DNA of 64,000 bases, taken from positions 62,001-126,000 of the forward strand of contig JAFWSX010000025.1 of assembly GCA_017519185.1 (NCBI GenBank), in the 5' to 3' direction. Shown piece after piece: positions 33,529 to 48,345 of this stretch (position 1 is the first letter of the stretch; every line of letters starts with the position of its first letter). The notes under the pieces are model-generated. The model searched no databases. It was not told where the DNA came from and was given only the letters and a program-made list of their open reading frames with translations. This DNA is from Bacteroidales bacterium (lineage in GTDB: Bacteria; Bacteroidota; Bacteroidia; Bacteroidales; UBA932). Position numbers and translations under genes: made by a program.

Positions 33529-35190
33529 ATGTGCGGAATCACAGCAATATTTAACATAAAGGAGCAGACTCCAGAACTTAGGGAGAAAGCTCTTGAGATG
33601 TCCAGGCGGCTGCGTCACAGGGGCCCGGACTGGAGCGGCATCTGGTGCGGAGGAAGTTGCATACTCACTCACGAGCGTCTCTCCATTGTCGATCCGCAGT
33701 CGGGCAGGCAGCCTCTGTTTTCTCCCGACCGCAGGCAAGTCCTTGCAGTGAACGGCGAGATATATAACCACCAGGCTATACGCGAACAGCTGAAAGGGGA
33801 ATATGAGTTCCAGACCGGCAGCGACTGTGAGGTGATTCTCGCACTGTATCGCAAGAAAGGCATCGACTTCCTTGAGGATATCAGCGGAATCTTCGCTTTT
33901 GCTCTATATGACGAGGCGGAGGACTCTTTTCTGATTGCCCGTGACCCGATAGGAGTGGAATCGCTATATATCGGATCAGATGCCGAAGGAAGAGTTTATG
34001 TGGCCAGCGAGTTGAAAGCTCTCGAAGGACAGTGCGACGACTACCGCCCGTTTCCTCCCGGTCATTATTACTACAGCAAAGACAGGCAGATGAAGCGCTG
34101 GTATAAGCGCGACTGGATGGAATATGACTCTGTCAAGGACAACCCTGTGGATATTGACGACCTGAGAGTGTCGCTCCTGTCGGCAGTGAAGCGACAGATG
34201 ATGAGTGACGTGCCATACGGTGTGCTGCTTTCGGGCGGTCTGGACAGTTCGATAATATCTGCCATCGCAAAGAAGTATGCCAGGAAACGTATAGAGACCG
34301 ACGACATCCACGATGCCTGGTGGCCCCAGCTCCACTCGTTCGCCATAGGTCTCAAAGGCGCTCCTGACCTGGAGAGGGCACGAGAGGTGGCGCAGTACAT
34401 CGGCACGGTCCATCACGAAATCAACTATACCGTGCAGGAGGGTCTCGATGTCCTGAAAGATGTGATCTATCATATAGAGACCTATGACATCACCACAGTG
34501 AGGGCAAGCACTCCTATGTTTCTGCTCGCAAGGGTCATCAAGAGCATGGGGATAAAGATGGTCCTCAGCGGTGAGGGTGCCGACGAAGTGTTCGGCGGAT
34601 ATCTCTACTTCCACAAAGCCCCTGATGCCCAGGCATTCCACGAAGAAACGGTCCGCAAGCTGGACAAGCTGCATCTCTATGACTGTCTCAGGGCAAACAA
34701 GTCGCTTATGGCGTGGGGAGTCGAAGGAAGGGTGCCTTTCCTCGACAAGGAATTCCTGGACGTGGCGATGCGGCTTAACCCGCAGGCGAAGATGTGTCCG
34801 GGCAGCGTCATAGAGAAACGCATTCTCAGGGAAGCTTTTTCGGATATGCTGCCGGAAAGCATTCTCTGGAGGCAGAAGGAACAGTTCTCCGACGGTGTTG
34901 GTTATTCTTGGATCGACAGCCTGAAGGCCCTTGTCGAAACACAGGTTTCGGACAGCGAGATGGCTGAGGCAGCCGTGCATTTCCCCATAAATCCTCCAAG
35001 GAACAAAGAAGAGTATTACTATAGAAGCATTTTCGAGTCGCATTTTCCCAGCGAGTCTGCGGCAAGGTCGGTTCCGAGCGTTCCTAGCGTTGCGTGCTCC
35101 ACTGCGGAAGCTTTGAGATGGGATGCTGCGTTTGCAGGCAGGAACGACCCCAGCGGACGTGCGGTGCAAATGCACAATGCTGCTTATTGA
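33529..35190 (+). CDS. asnB: Asparagine synthetase B, glutamine-hydrolysing
   Basis: 553 residues, close to E. coli AsnB. The catalytic Cys2 is in MCGITAIFN, with RLRHRGPDWSG as the glutaminase substrate loop. The synthetase half begins near residue 210, with the ATP-pyrophosphatase loop LLSGGLDSS, LSGEGADEVFGGY and VPFLDKEFL. It makes asparagine from aspartate, glutamine and ATP. It starts 2 nt after the gltD stop and ends 5 nt before purF. Its product is one of the two amino acids whose codons dominate the glnK leader peptide. Confidence 0.96.
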   Translation: MCGITAIFNIKEQTPELREKALEMSRRLRHRGPDWSGIWCGGSCILTHERLSIVDPQSGRQPLFSPDRRQVLAVNGEIYNHQAIREQLKGEYEFQTGSDCEVILALYRKKGIDFLEDISGIFAFALYDEAEDSFLIARDPIGVESLYIGSDAEGRVYVASELKALEGQCDDYRPFPPGHYYYSKDRQMKRWYKRDWMEYDSVKDNPVDIDDLRVSLLSAVKRQMMSDVPYGVLLSGGLDSSIISAIAKKYARKRIETDDIHDAWWPQLHSFAIGLKGAPDLERAREVAQYIGTVHHEINYTVQEGLDVLKDVIYHIETYDITTVRASTPMFLLARVIKSMGIKMVLSGEGADEVFGGYLYFHKAPDAQAFHEETVRKLDKLHLYDCLRANKSLMAWGVEGRVPFLDKEFLDVAMRLNPQAKMCPGSVIEKRILREAFSDMLPESILWRQKEQFSDGVGYSWIDSLKALVETQVSDSEMAEAAVHFPINPPRNKEEYYYRSIFESHFPSESAARSVPSVPSVACSTAEALRWDAAFAGRNDPSGRAVQMHNAAY

Positions 35191-35195
35191 CGCAG

Positions 35196-36623
35196 ATGGA
35201 TTATATAAGAGACATATCCTTGCACGAAGAATGCGGCGTGTTCGGCATCTTCGGTACGTCAAATGCGGCAGAGATGACCTACTATGGCCTGCATTCAATG
35301 CAGCACCGGGGCCAGGAAGGCTGCGGGATTGTCACGGCTGACTCTGAAGGCAAACTATGCTGCATCAAAGGCGAGGGTCTCGTGCACGAAGTATTCGACG
35401 AGTCAAAGATTTCAAGGCTCAAGGGCAGTATGGCGATAGGCCATGTCAGGTACGCCACGACAGGGGCTGGTGTCATAGAGAATGTCCAGCCTTTTCTGTT
35501 CAGGCATGGGACGGGCGACTTTGCACTTGCCCACAACGGGAACCTTGTGAATTACGCCCAGTTGCGCAGCAGTCTTGAGAGCACAGGAAGCCTTTTCCAG
35601 ACTTCTTCGGACAGCGAGATACTGGCTCACCTGATAAAAAAGTTGCCGTCGGGGAAGAAACAGCCGAGGATATACAGCCTTATCGAAGCCTTGCAGAAGA
35701 TAGAAGGTGCATTCGCCTTTCTGGTGATGACTTCCAACAGAATATACGCCTGTCGGGACAGCAATGGGTTGAGGCCTCTGTCGATTGGAATGCTTGAGCA
35801 CGGTGGCTATGTCGTGGCGAGCGAAACCTGTGCGTTTGATGTCATCGGAGCCTCCTTCGTGAGGGACGTTGAGCCAGGAGAAATCGTTACCATCGACAGA
35901 CACGGCCTGCGCAGCAACTTCTTCAGTGAAAAGTGTCGTCACGCGATGTGTGCGATGGAATATGTCTATTTCTCCAGGCCGGACAGTGATGTGGAAGGAC
36001 GTAATGTCCATTCCTACCGCAAAGAGTCAGGCAGGTTGCTGTTTGAGGAGGCTCCTGTCGATGCTGACATCGTCGTCGGTGTTCCCGACAGCAGCCTGAG
36101 CGCTGCAATGGGCTATGCAGAGGCTGGCGGACTTCCGTATGAAATGGGACTCATCAAGAGCAAGTATGTAGGACGCACGTTCATCGCTCCGTCCCAGGCA
36201 CTCAGGGACAAGGGTGTCAGAATGAAACTGTCGGCGGTTAAGAGTGTGGTAAAGGGCAAACGTGTGGTTCTGATCGACGACTCGATAGTCAGAGGGACTA
36301 CTTCCATGCGAATTGTGAGGATGCTTAGGGAAGCCGGAGCAGTGGAAGTCCACGTCCGCATAGCCAGCTCTCCGCTGCGTTTTCCCTGTTTCTACGGCGT
36401 CGACATCAAGAGCAGGGAAGAACTCATCAGCGCCCGCCACACGGAGGAAGAAGTCAGGGATATGATAGGCGCCGACTCTCTTTCATTCCTCTCTGAGAAA
36501 GGAATGATTGCCGCAGGCCGTTGCAATGACCTCTGCCTGGCCTGTTTCAATGGAAAATACCCGACTGCCCTGCACGGGTCAAATAACAAAATGATAAAAC
36601 AAAGCATATGTGCGGAATTGTAG
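35196..36623 (+). CDS. purF: Amidophosphoribosyltransferase
   Basis: 475 residues from ATG 35196, 5 nt after asnB; the frame from 35094 overlaps asnB and adds nothing recognisable. It carries out the first committed step of purine synthesis, PRPP plus glutamine. A 12-residue propeptide precedes the nucleophile Cys13 (EECGVFG), as in the B. subtilis-type enzyme. The PRPP loop VVLIDDSIVRGTT is intact, and the C-terminal CNDLCLACFNG suggests a structural Fe-S cluster. The end overlaps glmS by 16 nt. A paralogue lacking the cysteine lies at 58489. Confidence 0.95.
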   Translation: MDYIRDISLHEECGVFGIFGTSNAAEMTYYGLHSMQHRGQEGCGIVTADSEGKLCCIKGEGLVHEVFDESKISRLKGSMAIGHVRYATTGAGVIENVQPFLFRHGTGDFALAHNGNLVNYAQLRSSLESTGSLFQTSSDSEILAHLIKKLPSGKKQPRIYSLIEALQKIEGAFAFLVMTSNRIYACRDSNGLRPLSIGMLEHGGYVVASETCAFDVIGASFVRDVEPGEIVTIDRHGLRSNFFSEKCRHAMCAMEYVYFSRPDSDVEGRNVHSYRKESGRLLFEEAPVDADIVVGVPDSSLSAAMGYAEAGGLPYEMGLIKSKYVGRTFIAPSQALRDKGVRMKLSAVKSVVKGKRVVLIDDSIVRGTTSMRIVRMLREAGAVEVHVRIASSPLRFPCFYGVDIKSREELISARHTEEEVRDMIGADSLSFLSEKGMIAAGRCNDLCLACFNGKYPTALHGSNNKMIKQSICAEL

Positions 36624-38488
36624 GATATGTTGGTGGAAGGCAAGCTTTCCCCATACTGATTGAAGGACTTGAAAAGCTGGAATACAGAGGCTATGACAGT
36701 GCGGGAGTATGTATTCTCAAGCCAGGCAGGACTTATGGCCAGCCAGGTTCTATGGAAATCATCAAATCGGAAGGAAGGGTGAGCAGGCTCAAATCTATGG
36801 CTGCCGACAAGGATACGGCGGGTACTTGCGGCATAGCCCACACCCGCTGGGCGACTCACGGCAACCCGTGTGCAGCCAATGCCCACCCTCACGTGTCAAT
36901 GAGCGGCAACCTGGCAATAGTGCACAACGGCATCATCGAAAATTATCAGGTAATCAAAAAACAGCTTTTGGAGCGAGGCTATGTCTTCAGTAGCGATACT
37001 GACACGGAAGTCCTGGTCCAACTGATAGACTATTATTACAAGTCCAACGGCCACGTGCTCACAGAAGCAGTACGCAGTGCGCTCGGCCGCTGCTATGGAG
37101 CATACGCAATAGCTGTGACTGAACGTGAGGATCCGGAACATATAGTCGTTGCGCGTAAGGCGAGCCCTCTTGTTATAGGCATCGGGAAGGATGAAGAAGA
37201 ATATTTCATCGCCAGCGATGCTACCCCGATGATCGAGTACACCCGCAAGGCTGTCTATCTGGATGACAATCAGATTGCGGATATCCGTCCCGGACAAGAT
37301 ATTGCTCTGACTGACCTCGTAGGCGTCAAAGCCGATGTCACCGTTCACGAAGTGGACGTGGACATCTCTATGCTCAGCAAAGGCGGCTTCCCGCATTTTA
37401 TGCTGAAAGAGATTTTCGAGCAGCCGGATTGTCTGAGAGACTGTATGAGAGGTCGTGTCCTCCTTGGAGACAGGGAAGAAGACAACCGCATAGTACTGTC
37501 TGCCCTCAGGGATTGTCACGACAGGCTTGTCAACGCAAAAAACATAATAATAGTGGCCTGCGGCACCAGCTGGCACGCAGGACTCATCGGCAAACAGCTT
37601 ATCGAGCAACTCTGCCGCCGTCGGGTTGAGGTCGAGTATGCATCTGAATTCCGCTACCGTAACCCTGTCATAGAACCTGATGACGTGGTGATAGCTATCA
37701 GTCAGAGTGGTGAGACTGCGGATACCCTTGCAGCTATTGAGCTGGCCAAAAAGGCTGGAGCTCTCGTGTTCGGCATCGTGAATGTGGTGGGCAGCAGCAT
37801 CGCCCGGGAGTCAGATACAGGCATTTACATCCACGTCGGTCCTGAACTGGGTGTGGCATCGACCAAAGCCTTCACGGGCCAGGTTGCCGTGCTTGTGATG
37901 CTGGCTCTGGCGCTCGGCCTGGAACTGGGTACTCTTGACAGAAAGGAATACTGCAGGACTATAAGCGAACTGGCTGCCATTCCCGACAAGATGAAGAAAA
38001 CTTTGCAGACCAACGATTATATCAAGGACCTGGCAAAGATTTATACCTATGCAAGCAACTTTCTCTACCTGGGCCGTGGATTCAACTATCCCGTGGCTCT
38101 GGAGGGGGCCCTTAAGCTAAAGGAAATCAGCTATATCCACGCGGAAGGCTATCCCGCCGCCGAGATGAAGCACGGCCCTATAGCGCTGGTGGATGCAAAT
38201 ATGCCCATTGTGTTCCTGGCTACGCATCACCAGCTTTATGAGAAAATCATAAGCAATATGAGGGAAGTTTTGGCGCGCAACGGACGCATTTTGGCTATTG
38301 TGACGGAAGGCGACGAAGAAGTCAGAACCATAGCTCGTGACATTATAGAAGTGCCGCCCACCCTGGCGCTGCTGGCGCCTCTGCTCAGCGTTTTGCCGCT
38401 GCAGATGCTGGCCTACCACATAGCAGTGCTCAAGGGCCTTGACGTGGATATGCCCCGCAATCTGGCAAAGAGTGTTACTGTTGAATAA
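36608..38488 (+). CDS. glmS: Glutamine-fructose-6-phosphate aminotransferase (isomerizing)
   Basis: 626 residues. It makes glucosamine-6-phosphate for cell-wall and LPS amino sugars. Cys2 in MCGIVGYVG is the amidotransferase nucleophile. Two sugar isomerase domains follow, with CGTSWHAG, ISQSGETADTLAA and the C-terminal LPLQMLAYHIAVLKG/DMPRNLAKSVTVE. The start lies within the last 16 nt of purF, implying coupled translation. No glmS-ribozyme-like structure is expected or seen in such a junction. Confidence 0.96.
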   Translation: MCGIVGYVGGRQAFPILIEGLEKLEYRGYDSAGVCILKPGRTYGQPGSMEIIKSEGRVSRLKSMAADKDTAGTCGIAHTRWATHGNPCAANAHPHVSMSGNLAIVHNGIIENYQVIKKQLLERGYVFSSDTDTEVLVQLIDYYYKSNGHVLTEAVRSALGRCYGAYAIAVTEREDPEHIVVARKASPLVIGIGKDEEEYFIASDATPMIEYTRKAVYLDDNQIADIRPGQDIALTDLVGVKADVTVHEVDVDISMLSKGGFPHFMLKEIFEQPDCLRDCMRGRVLLGDREEDNRIVLSALRDCHDRLVNAKNIIIVACGTSWHAGLIGKQLIEQLCRRRVEVEYASEFRYRNPVIEPDDVVIAISQSGETADTLAAIELAKKAGALVFGIVNVVGSSIARESDTGIYIHVGPELGVASTKAFTGQVAVLVMLALALGLELGTLDRKEYCRTISELAAIPDKMKKTLQTNDYIKDLAKIYTYASNFLYLGRGFNYPVALEGALKLKEISYIHAEGYPAAEMKHGPIALVDANMPIVFLATHHQLYEKIISNMREVLARNGRILAIVTEGDEEVRTIARDIIEVPPTLALLAPLLSVLPLQMLAYHIAVLKGLDVDMPRNLAKSVTVE

Positions 38489-38497
38489 GATTCCAAG

Positions 38498-39588
38498 ATG
38501 AACTACTCGGATTTCAAGAAATGCAGGCTGGAACTGGAAAACGGGATGGTTTTTCCCGGTTACGCCTTCGGCGCGCTGGCTTCAGCTCGTGGGGAAACTG
38601 TTTTCTCCACTGCTATGGTCGGCTATCCTGAGACACTGACCGACCCGTCTTTTGAAGGCCAGTTGCTGTGCGTGACGTATCCTCTCATCGGCAACTATGG
38701 AGTGCCTGCCAGAGAGGTCGATGGAGACGGCCTCCATTCGACTTTCGAATCCGAAAGAATACACGTACGTGCCCTGATAATATCCGACCTTTCTTTTGAC
38801 TACAGTCATTGGAGCGCAGCGATGAGTCTTGACGAATGGCTTTGGGAACAAGGAATTCCAGGTATCTGGGGCGTGGACACCCGCCGTCTGACACAAGTCC
38901 TGAGGGAGAACGGTTCTATGCTGGGAAGACTTGTCCAGAAGAATGGCACAACACCTGATTTCGAAGATCCAAACACCACCAATCTGGTGGCGGCAGCATC
39001 GTGCAGCCGAGTCATCCGTTACCGTGAAGGTGCAGGCAAGAAAGTGGTGCTGGTGGACTGCGGAGTCAAGCACAATATCATCCGCTGCCTTCTCAAGACA
39101 GGGGTCGAGGTGGTGCGTGTGCCGTGGGATTATGATTTCAACTCTGACAAGACGATGGATGACTATGACGGCCTTTTCATCTCCAACGGTCCCGGCAATC
39201 CTGATCTTTGCGAAACCACAGTAGGACACATCCGGGAAGCAATGAAGAGAGAAAAACCGATTTTTGGCATCTGTATGGGCAACCAGTTGCTCGCCAAGGC
39301 AGCCGGTGCAAAGACATACAAACTCCGTTATGGGCACAGAGGACATAACCAGCCCGTGCGGATGGCAGACAGCGACAAATGCTTCATTACCTCCCAGAAT
39401 CACGGCTATGCAGTTGATGAAAATACTTTGCCCGATGACTGGGAGCCGTTCTTCACGAATCTCAATGATGGAACGAATGAAGGCATCCGTCACCGCAGCA
39501 AACCCTTCTTCTCCGTGCAGTTTCACCCGGAAGCATCCAGCGGACCGCTGGACACGATGTGTCTGTTCAACCGCTTTGTGTCAATGCT

Positions 39589-39592
<4 letters not shown>
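38498..39592 (+). CDS. carA: Carbamoyl-phosphate synthase small subunit
   Basis: 364 residues. It hydrolyses glutamine and channels ammonia to CarB. The class I triad is Cys in GICMGNQLLAKAAG and His-Glu in VQFHPEASSGPLD. It follows glmS by 9 nt and overlaps carB by ATGA. No pyrB, argF or other user of carbamoyl phosphate is in the window. Confidence 0.96.
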
Positions 39593-44462
<4,870 letters not shown>

Positions 44463-44514
44463 GGGAACCGACAGCCTTCCCGTTCCCGCGGTATGGCAGC
44501 TAAGGCAGAGCGTC

Positions 44515-44940
44515 TCATACCCTGGCAAGACAGTATGGCTCCATCAGCGCGTCATAGGGAGTTTCCTTGACTATGCGGCCTCCGTGCACCGCGATGCAGT
44601 CAACCACTGCATTCACGGCGACTTTGCCGTCTGATGCCCTTATTATATCCTCATAGACCACGTAGCGAGCGCCTTCGCGCTTGAGATTCACGCAGACGTC
44701 GAAATCTTCGCCACCCCTGAGCGGAGTCCTGAAGCGCATCTCTATGCGTGACACCATAAACAGATAGTCGTTGGCCGTACATTCCCTGTACTCGATTCCT
44801 ATCGACCTCAGGAATTCGTTGCGGCCGCACTCAAGATAGTGCTGGTAATTGGCATTGTTGACGACGCCTTCTATGTCGCATTCGTAATCACGGACCTTAA
44901 GGCGCAGCTTGTAGACATACTCTTGTGCGTTCTCTTTCAT
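44515..44940 (-). CDS. 4-hydroxybenzoyl-CoA-type thioesterase
   Basis: 141 residues from ATG 44940; the longer frame to 45096 runs through the promoter of the divergent phosphatase. It is a hotdog-fold acyl-CoA thioesterase with the catalytic-loop motif DYECDIEGVVNNANY near residues 17-31 and NEFLRSIG after it. The likely role is hydrolysis of short or medium acyl-CoA or acyl-ACP; the substrate is unknown. A single gene, convergent with pyrG. Confidence 0.87.
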   Translation of the reverse strand: MKENAQEYVYKLRLKVRDYECDIEGVVNNANYQHYLECGRNEFLRSIGIEYRECTANDYLFMVSRIEMRFRTPLRGGEDFDVCVNLKREGARYVVYEDIIRASDGKVAVNAVVDCIAVHGGRIVKETPYDALMEPYCLARV

Positions 44941-44975
44941 AGGGGCTAATTTACGCAGTTTTTCCAACAGATTCT

Positions 44976-44983
44976 TATCTTTG
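44976..44983 (+). promoter_or_regulatory. Bacteroidetes -7 element for the histidine phosphatase gene
   Basis: TATCTTTG matches TAnnTTTG, 33 nt before the ATG at 45017. It lies upstream of that ATG and so argues against starting translation at the first in-frame codon, 44981. Confidence 0.6.
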
Positions 44984-45016
44984 CGGCTGAATCTAAAAAC
45001 ACAATTAAATACTATA

Positions 45017-46309
45017 ATGAAACGCTTATTCACTCTCATTGCTACGCTGACAGCCATTGTATTTCTGACCACAGCGGCTTCGGATCCTTTTAGCAACGCG
45101 CTAAAGGCCGACCCCTACAATGCAGCCGGCAACTATCATCCATATCCAGTGCCCAAATATTCCGACACAAAAGCTCCTAAAGGCTATACCCCGTTCTATG
45201 TAAGCCACTATGGACGCCACGGAAGCCGTTATCTCATCGGTGCCACCAGATATACCCACTCCACAGAGATGATGGACAAACTGCACGAAGAAGGCCTGCT
45301 TACCGCAGAAGGAGAAGCACTGCGCAGGGACCTTATGGCAATGAAGGAAGCCCACGCCGGACAGGACGGTATCCTCACACAGGTTGGAAGCCGTGAACAC
45401 CAGGGCATCAGCAGCCGCCTCTACAAGAGGGCGAAGAAAGTGTTCCAGCAGAAGAAACGCAGAGACGTGCTTGTGGTTTCAACCCCTGTGCACCGCGTCC
45501 TGCAGAGCGCCTTCAACTTCACCGGCACGCTGAAGGGCCTTGAGCCGGACCTCAAGTTCCAGCTCTACAGCGGAGACAAATACAAAGACTATCTTGCCCG
45601 CTCGGTGCCCGATTCGATCAGGAACCCTCTCGAGGAGATAAGCAATGCCGTGCTCGAAGAGATGCGCAACGAGTTGCTTTCCGGTTCCAAAGTCGGAAAC
45701 AAAATCTTCAAGAATACCAGGAGAGTCCAGCAGGTGCTTGGAGACGAGACCCTGGCCAGATTCATGTACACTCTGCTTGAAGAGAGCTCAATTGCCAAAT
45801 GCCTCGACATCGATGTCGATCCCTTCTCTCATTTCACTGACGAAGAGATACTGGCTTTCGGCAAGATCTACAACGCACGCACTATGTATGCCTTCCACCG
45901 CAGCAAGGAATGCGGCAACCCGAACAACACCATCACTGGCGTTCCGCTTCTCCTCGACTTCATCCAGAAGGCTGACGAGGCCCTGCAGCCCAACAGCACC
46001 AAATGTGCAGACCTGCGCTTCGGTCACGACTCAGGCATCGGCCCGCTGCTGGGAACCATCGGCGTTGAAGGATATGACACCACTCCCTCGCTCAGGGATG
46101 CTTATGCAGAATGGCCTGCATACGAATACATCCCGATGGGCACCAACCTCCAGATGATATTCTACAAGAACCGTCAGGGTGACGTTATCGTCAAGATGCT
46201 CCGCAACGAGAAGGAGACAGTCATTCCCGGACTCCCCACTTTTGACGGGCCTTATTATAAATGGAAAGACCTCAGGGAATATCTCGCTGACCGCTGCGGT
46301 CTCGACTAA
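45017..46309 (+). CDS. Histidine-type phosphatase, secreted (phytase/MINPP-like)
   Basis: 430 residues from ATG 45017. The N-terminal Sec signal covers about residues 1-22. The branch-2 histidine phosphatase signature is YGRHGSR, with Arg67-His68 forming the phosphohistidine intermediate. The distal proton donor appears as FGHDSG. Bacteroidetes members of this size include inositol-polyphosphate phosphatases; glucose-1-phosphatase-like activity is also possible. It would act in the periplasm or outside. mgsA follows after 18 nt, so both may share an mRNA. Confidence 0.85.
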   Translation: MKRLFTLIATLTAIVFLTTAASDPFSNALKADPYNAAGNYHPYPVPKYSDTKAPKGYTPFYVSHYGRHGSRYLIGATRYTHSTEMMDKLHEEGLLTAEGEALRRDLMAMKEAHAGQDGILTQVGSREHQGISSRLYKRAKKVFQQKKRRDVLVVSTPVHRVLQSAFNFTGTLKGLEPDLKFQLYSGDKYKDYLARSVPDSIRNPLEEISNAVLEEMRNELLSGSKVGNKIFKNTRRVQQVLGDETLARFMYTLLEESSIAKCLDIDVDPFSHFTDEEILAFGKIYNARTMYAFHRSKECGNPNNTITGVPLLLDFIQKADEALQPNSTKCADLRFGHDSGIGPLLGTIGVEGYDTTPSLRDAYAEWPAYEYIPMGTNLQMIFYKNRQGDVIVKMLRNEKETVIPGLPTFDGPYYKWKDLREYLADRCGLD

Positions 46310-46327
46310 ACAAAAAAAGAAAAACAG

Positions 46328-46786
46328 ATGATCAAAACCATAGGATTTGTAGCCCACGACTCCAGAAAGGAGGAATTGATTGACTGGGTGAAATACAATG
46401 CCGAAACAATTAAGCATTGTACATTGTATTGTACAGGCACGACGGGAAGGCTCATCAAGACAGCCCTCGTCGAAAAACTGGGTGACGAGTGCCCGGAAGT
46501 CCACGCACTTCTCAGCGGCCCGCTGGGAGGCGATGCCGAAGTCGGCGCCATGATTGCCGAAGGCAGGCTCGACATGCTTGTGTTCTTCTGCGACAACCTC
46601 ATAGTACAAGGACACCAGAACGACGTGCTGGGCCTCAGCAGGCTTGCATCGCTCTACAACATCCCTTATGCCTCCAACCGATCTTCAGCAGATTTCATCA
46701 TCTCTTCTCCCCTCTTTACCGACAAGGGCTACGAGAGAATGATTCCTGCCTGCATCGAAACCTACAAGAACCGCAAACTGAAATAA
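46328..46786 (+). CDS. mgsA: Methylglyoxal synthase
   Basis: 152 residues. It converts dihydroxyacetone phosphate to methylglyoxal and phosphate, relieving sugar-phosphate build-up. VAHDSRKEELIDWV, CTGTTGRLI (phosphate loop) and SGPLGGDAEVGAMIAEG with the catalytic aspartate are diagnostic. Its small MGS fold is the same as the C-terminal domain of CarB in this window, but length and motifs identify the enzyme. It sits 18 nt upstream of guaA. Confidence 0.95.
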   Translation: MIKTIGFVAHDSRKEELIDWVKYNAETIKHCTLYCTGTTGRLIKTALVEKLGDECPEVHALLSGPLGGDAEVGAMIAEGRLDMLVFFCDNLIVQGHQNDVLGLSRLASLYNIPYASNRSSADFIISSPLFTDKGYERMIPACIETYKNRKLK

Positions 46787-46804
46787 TCCACATAAGTTCC
46801 CCCA

Positions 46805-48331
46805 ATGGACACAATCATCATCCTTGACTTCGGTTCCCAGTACACACAGTTGATAGCCCGCAAGGTCAGGGAACTGGACACATATTGTGAAATCCATCCG
46901 TATAACAAACTTCCGGAGCTTACGCCGGACGTCAAAGGCGTGATCTTCTCAGGAAGTCCATATTCCTGCAATGCGGCAGACGCTCCCGTGCCTGACCTCG
47001 CTGCAGTGAAAGGCAAACTGCCGCTGCTTGCCATCTGCTACGGTGCGCAGTATCTCGCGAAATGGGGAGGCGGCAAAGTGCAGCAATCCAAGATCAGGGA
47101 ATACGGCCGCGCAAACCTCCAGTACATTGACCGCAACTGTCCGCTGATGCGCGGCGTAAGCGACCGGTCGCAGGTATGGATGAGTCACGGCGATACCATT
47201 GAGGCCATTCCCGACAACTACCGCTGCATATGCTCGACCGACAATGTCAAGTATGCCGGCTTCAAGATCGACGATGAAGAAACATATGCTATCCAGTTCC
47301 ATCCCGAAGTTCACCATTCCGTGGATGGCCTGGCCATCCTGCGCAATTTCGTAGTGGACATCTGCGGCTGCGACCAGGGTTGGACTGCGGCTTCGTTCGT
47401 AGACACTACCGTCAGGGAACTGAAGGAGAAACTGGGAGACGACAAGGTCATCCTCGGCCTGTCCGGCGGTGTGGACTCATCAGTGGCTGCGATGCTGCTC
47501 CACAGGGCCATCGGCAGCAACCTGCACTGCATCTTCGTGGACAACGGACTGCTGCGCAAGGACGAGTTCAGTTCGGTTCTCGAATCATACCACGATATGG
47601 GCCTCAACGTCAAGGGTGTTGATGCGAAGGATCGTTTCTACAAGGTGCTTGCCGGCGTAAGCGACCCTGAGGCGAAGCGCAAGGCCATCGGCAAGACTTT
47701 CATAGAGGTCTTCGATGCCGAGGCTGCGCTCGTAAAGGATGCGAAATGGCTCGCGCAGGGCACCATCTATCCCGACGTGATTGAATCGTCTTCGGTCAAG
47801 GGCCCGAGCGTCACCATAAAGTCTCATCACAATGTCGGAGGGCTCCCTGCATATATGCAGTTGAAGCTCGTGGAGCCGCTGCGCCTGCTCTTCAAGGATG
47901 AAGTGCGCAAAGTGGGCCGCCAGTTGCAGATGAGGCAGGAGTTGCTTGGCCGGCATCCTTTCCCCGGCCCCGGCCTGGCCATCCGCATCCTTTCGGATGT
48001 CACTCCCGAGAAGGTCCGCATCCTTCAGGAAGTCGATGACATTTTCATCCGCGGCCTTCGCGACAACAATCTCTACGACAAGGTATGGCAGGCAGGAGCT
48101 ATGCTGCTGCCGGTACGTTCCGTGGGCGTAATGGGCGATGAGAGGACCTATGAAAGCGTCGTTTCGCTGCGTGCCGTGGAGTCTGTGGACGGTATGACCG
48201 CCGACTGGGCTCATCTGCCCTACGATTTCCTCGCAAAGATTTCCAACGAGATCATCAACCGTGTCAAGGGCGTCAACCGCGTAGTTTACGACATCAGTTC
48301 GAAACCCCCTGCAACTATCGAGTGGGAATAG
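46805..48331 (+). CDS. guaA: GMP synthase, glutamine-hydrolysing
   Basis: 508 residues. It aminates XMP to GMP. The class I amidotransferase domain has [19 protein letters not shown] (nucleophile Cys) and the HPE triad in [10 protein letters not shown]. The ATP pyrophosphatase loop is [15 protein letters not shown], and the dimer domain ends KPPATIEWE. This is a seventh active glutamine amidotransferase, about 2.3 kb after the pyrG-ended operon and on the same strand but separated by an opposing gene. Confidence 0.97.
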   Translation: MDTIIILDFGSQYTQLIARKVRELDTYCEIHPYNKLPELTPDVKGVIFSGSPYSCNAADAPVPDLAAVKGKLPLLAICYGAQYLAKWGGGKVQQSKIREYGRANLQYIDRNCPLMRGVSDRSQVWMSHGDTIEAIPDNYRCICSTDNVKYAGFKIDDEETYAIQFHPEVHHSVDGLAILRNFVVDICGCDQGWTAASFVDTTVRELKEKLGDDKVILGLSGGVDSSVAAMLLHRAIGSNLHCIFVDNGLLRKDEFSSVLESYHDMGLNVKGVDAKDRFYKVLAGVSDPEAKRKAIGKTFIEVFDAEAALVKDAKWLAQGTIYPDVIESSSVKGPSVTIKSHHNVGGLPAYMQLKLVEPLRLLFKDEVRKVGRQLQMRQELLGRHPFPGPGLAIRILSDVTPEKVRILQEVDDIFIRGLRDNNLYDKVWQAGAMLLPVRSVGVMGDERTYESVVSLRAVESVDGMTADWAHLPYDFLAKISNEIINRVKGVNRVVYDISSKPPATIEWE

Positions 48332-48345
48332 ATGCAGGATTCTGA

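Noticed and set aside
33976-35298. 440-codon open frame on the minus strand
   Set aside because: It lies entirely opposite asnB and the start of purF, encodes no recognisable protein, and long antisense frames are expected in GC-rich genes with this codon bias.
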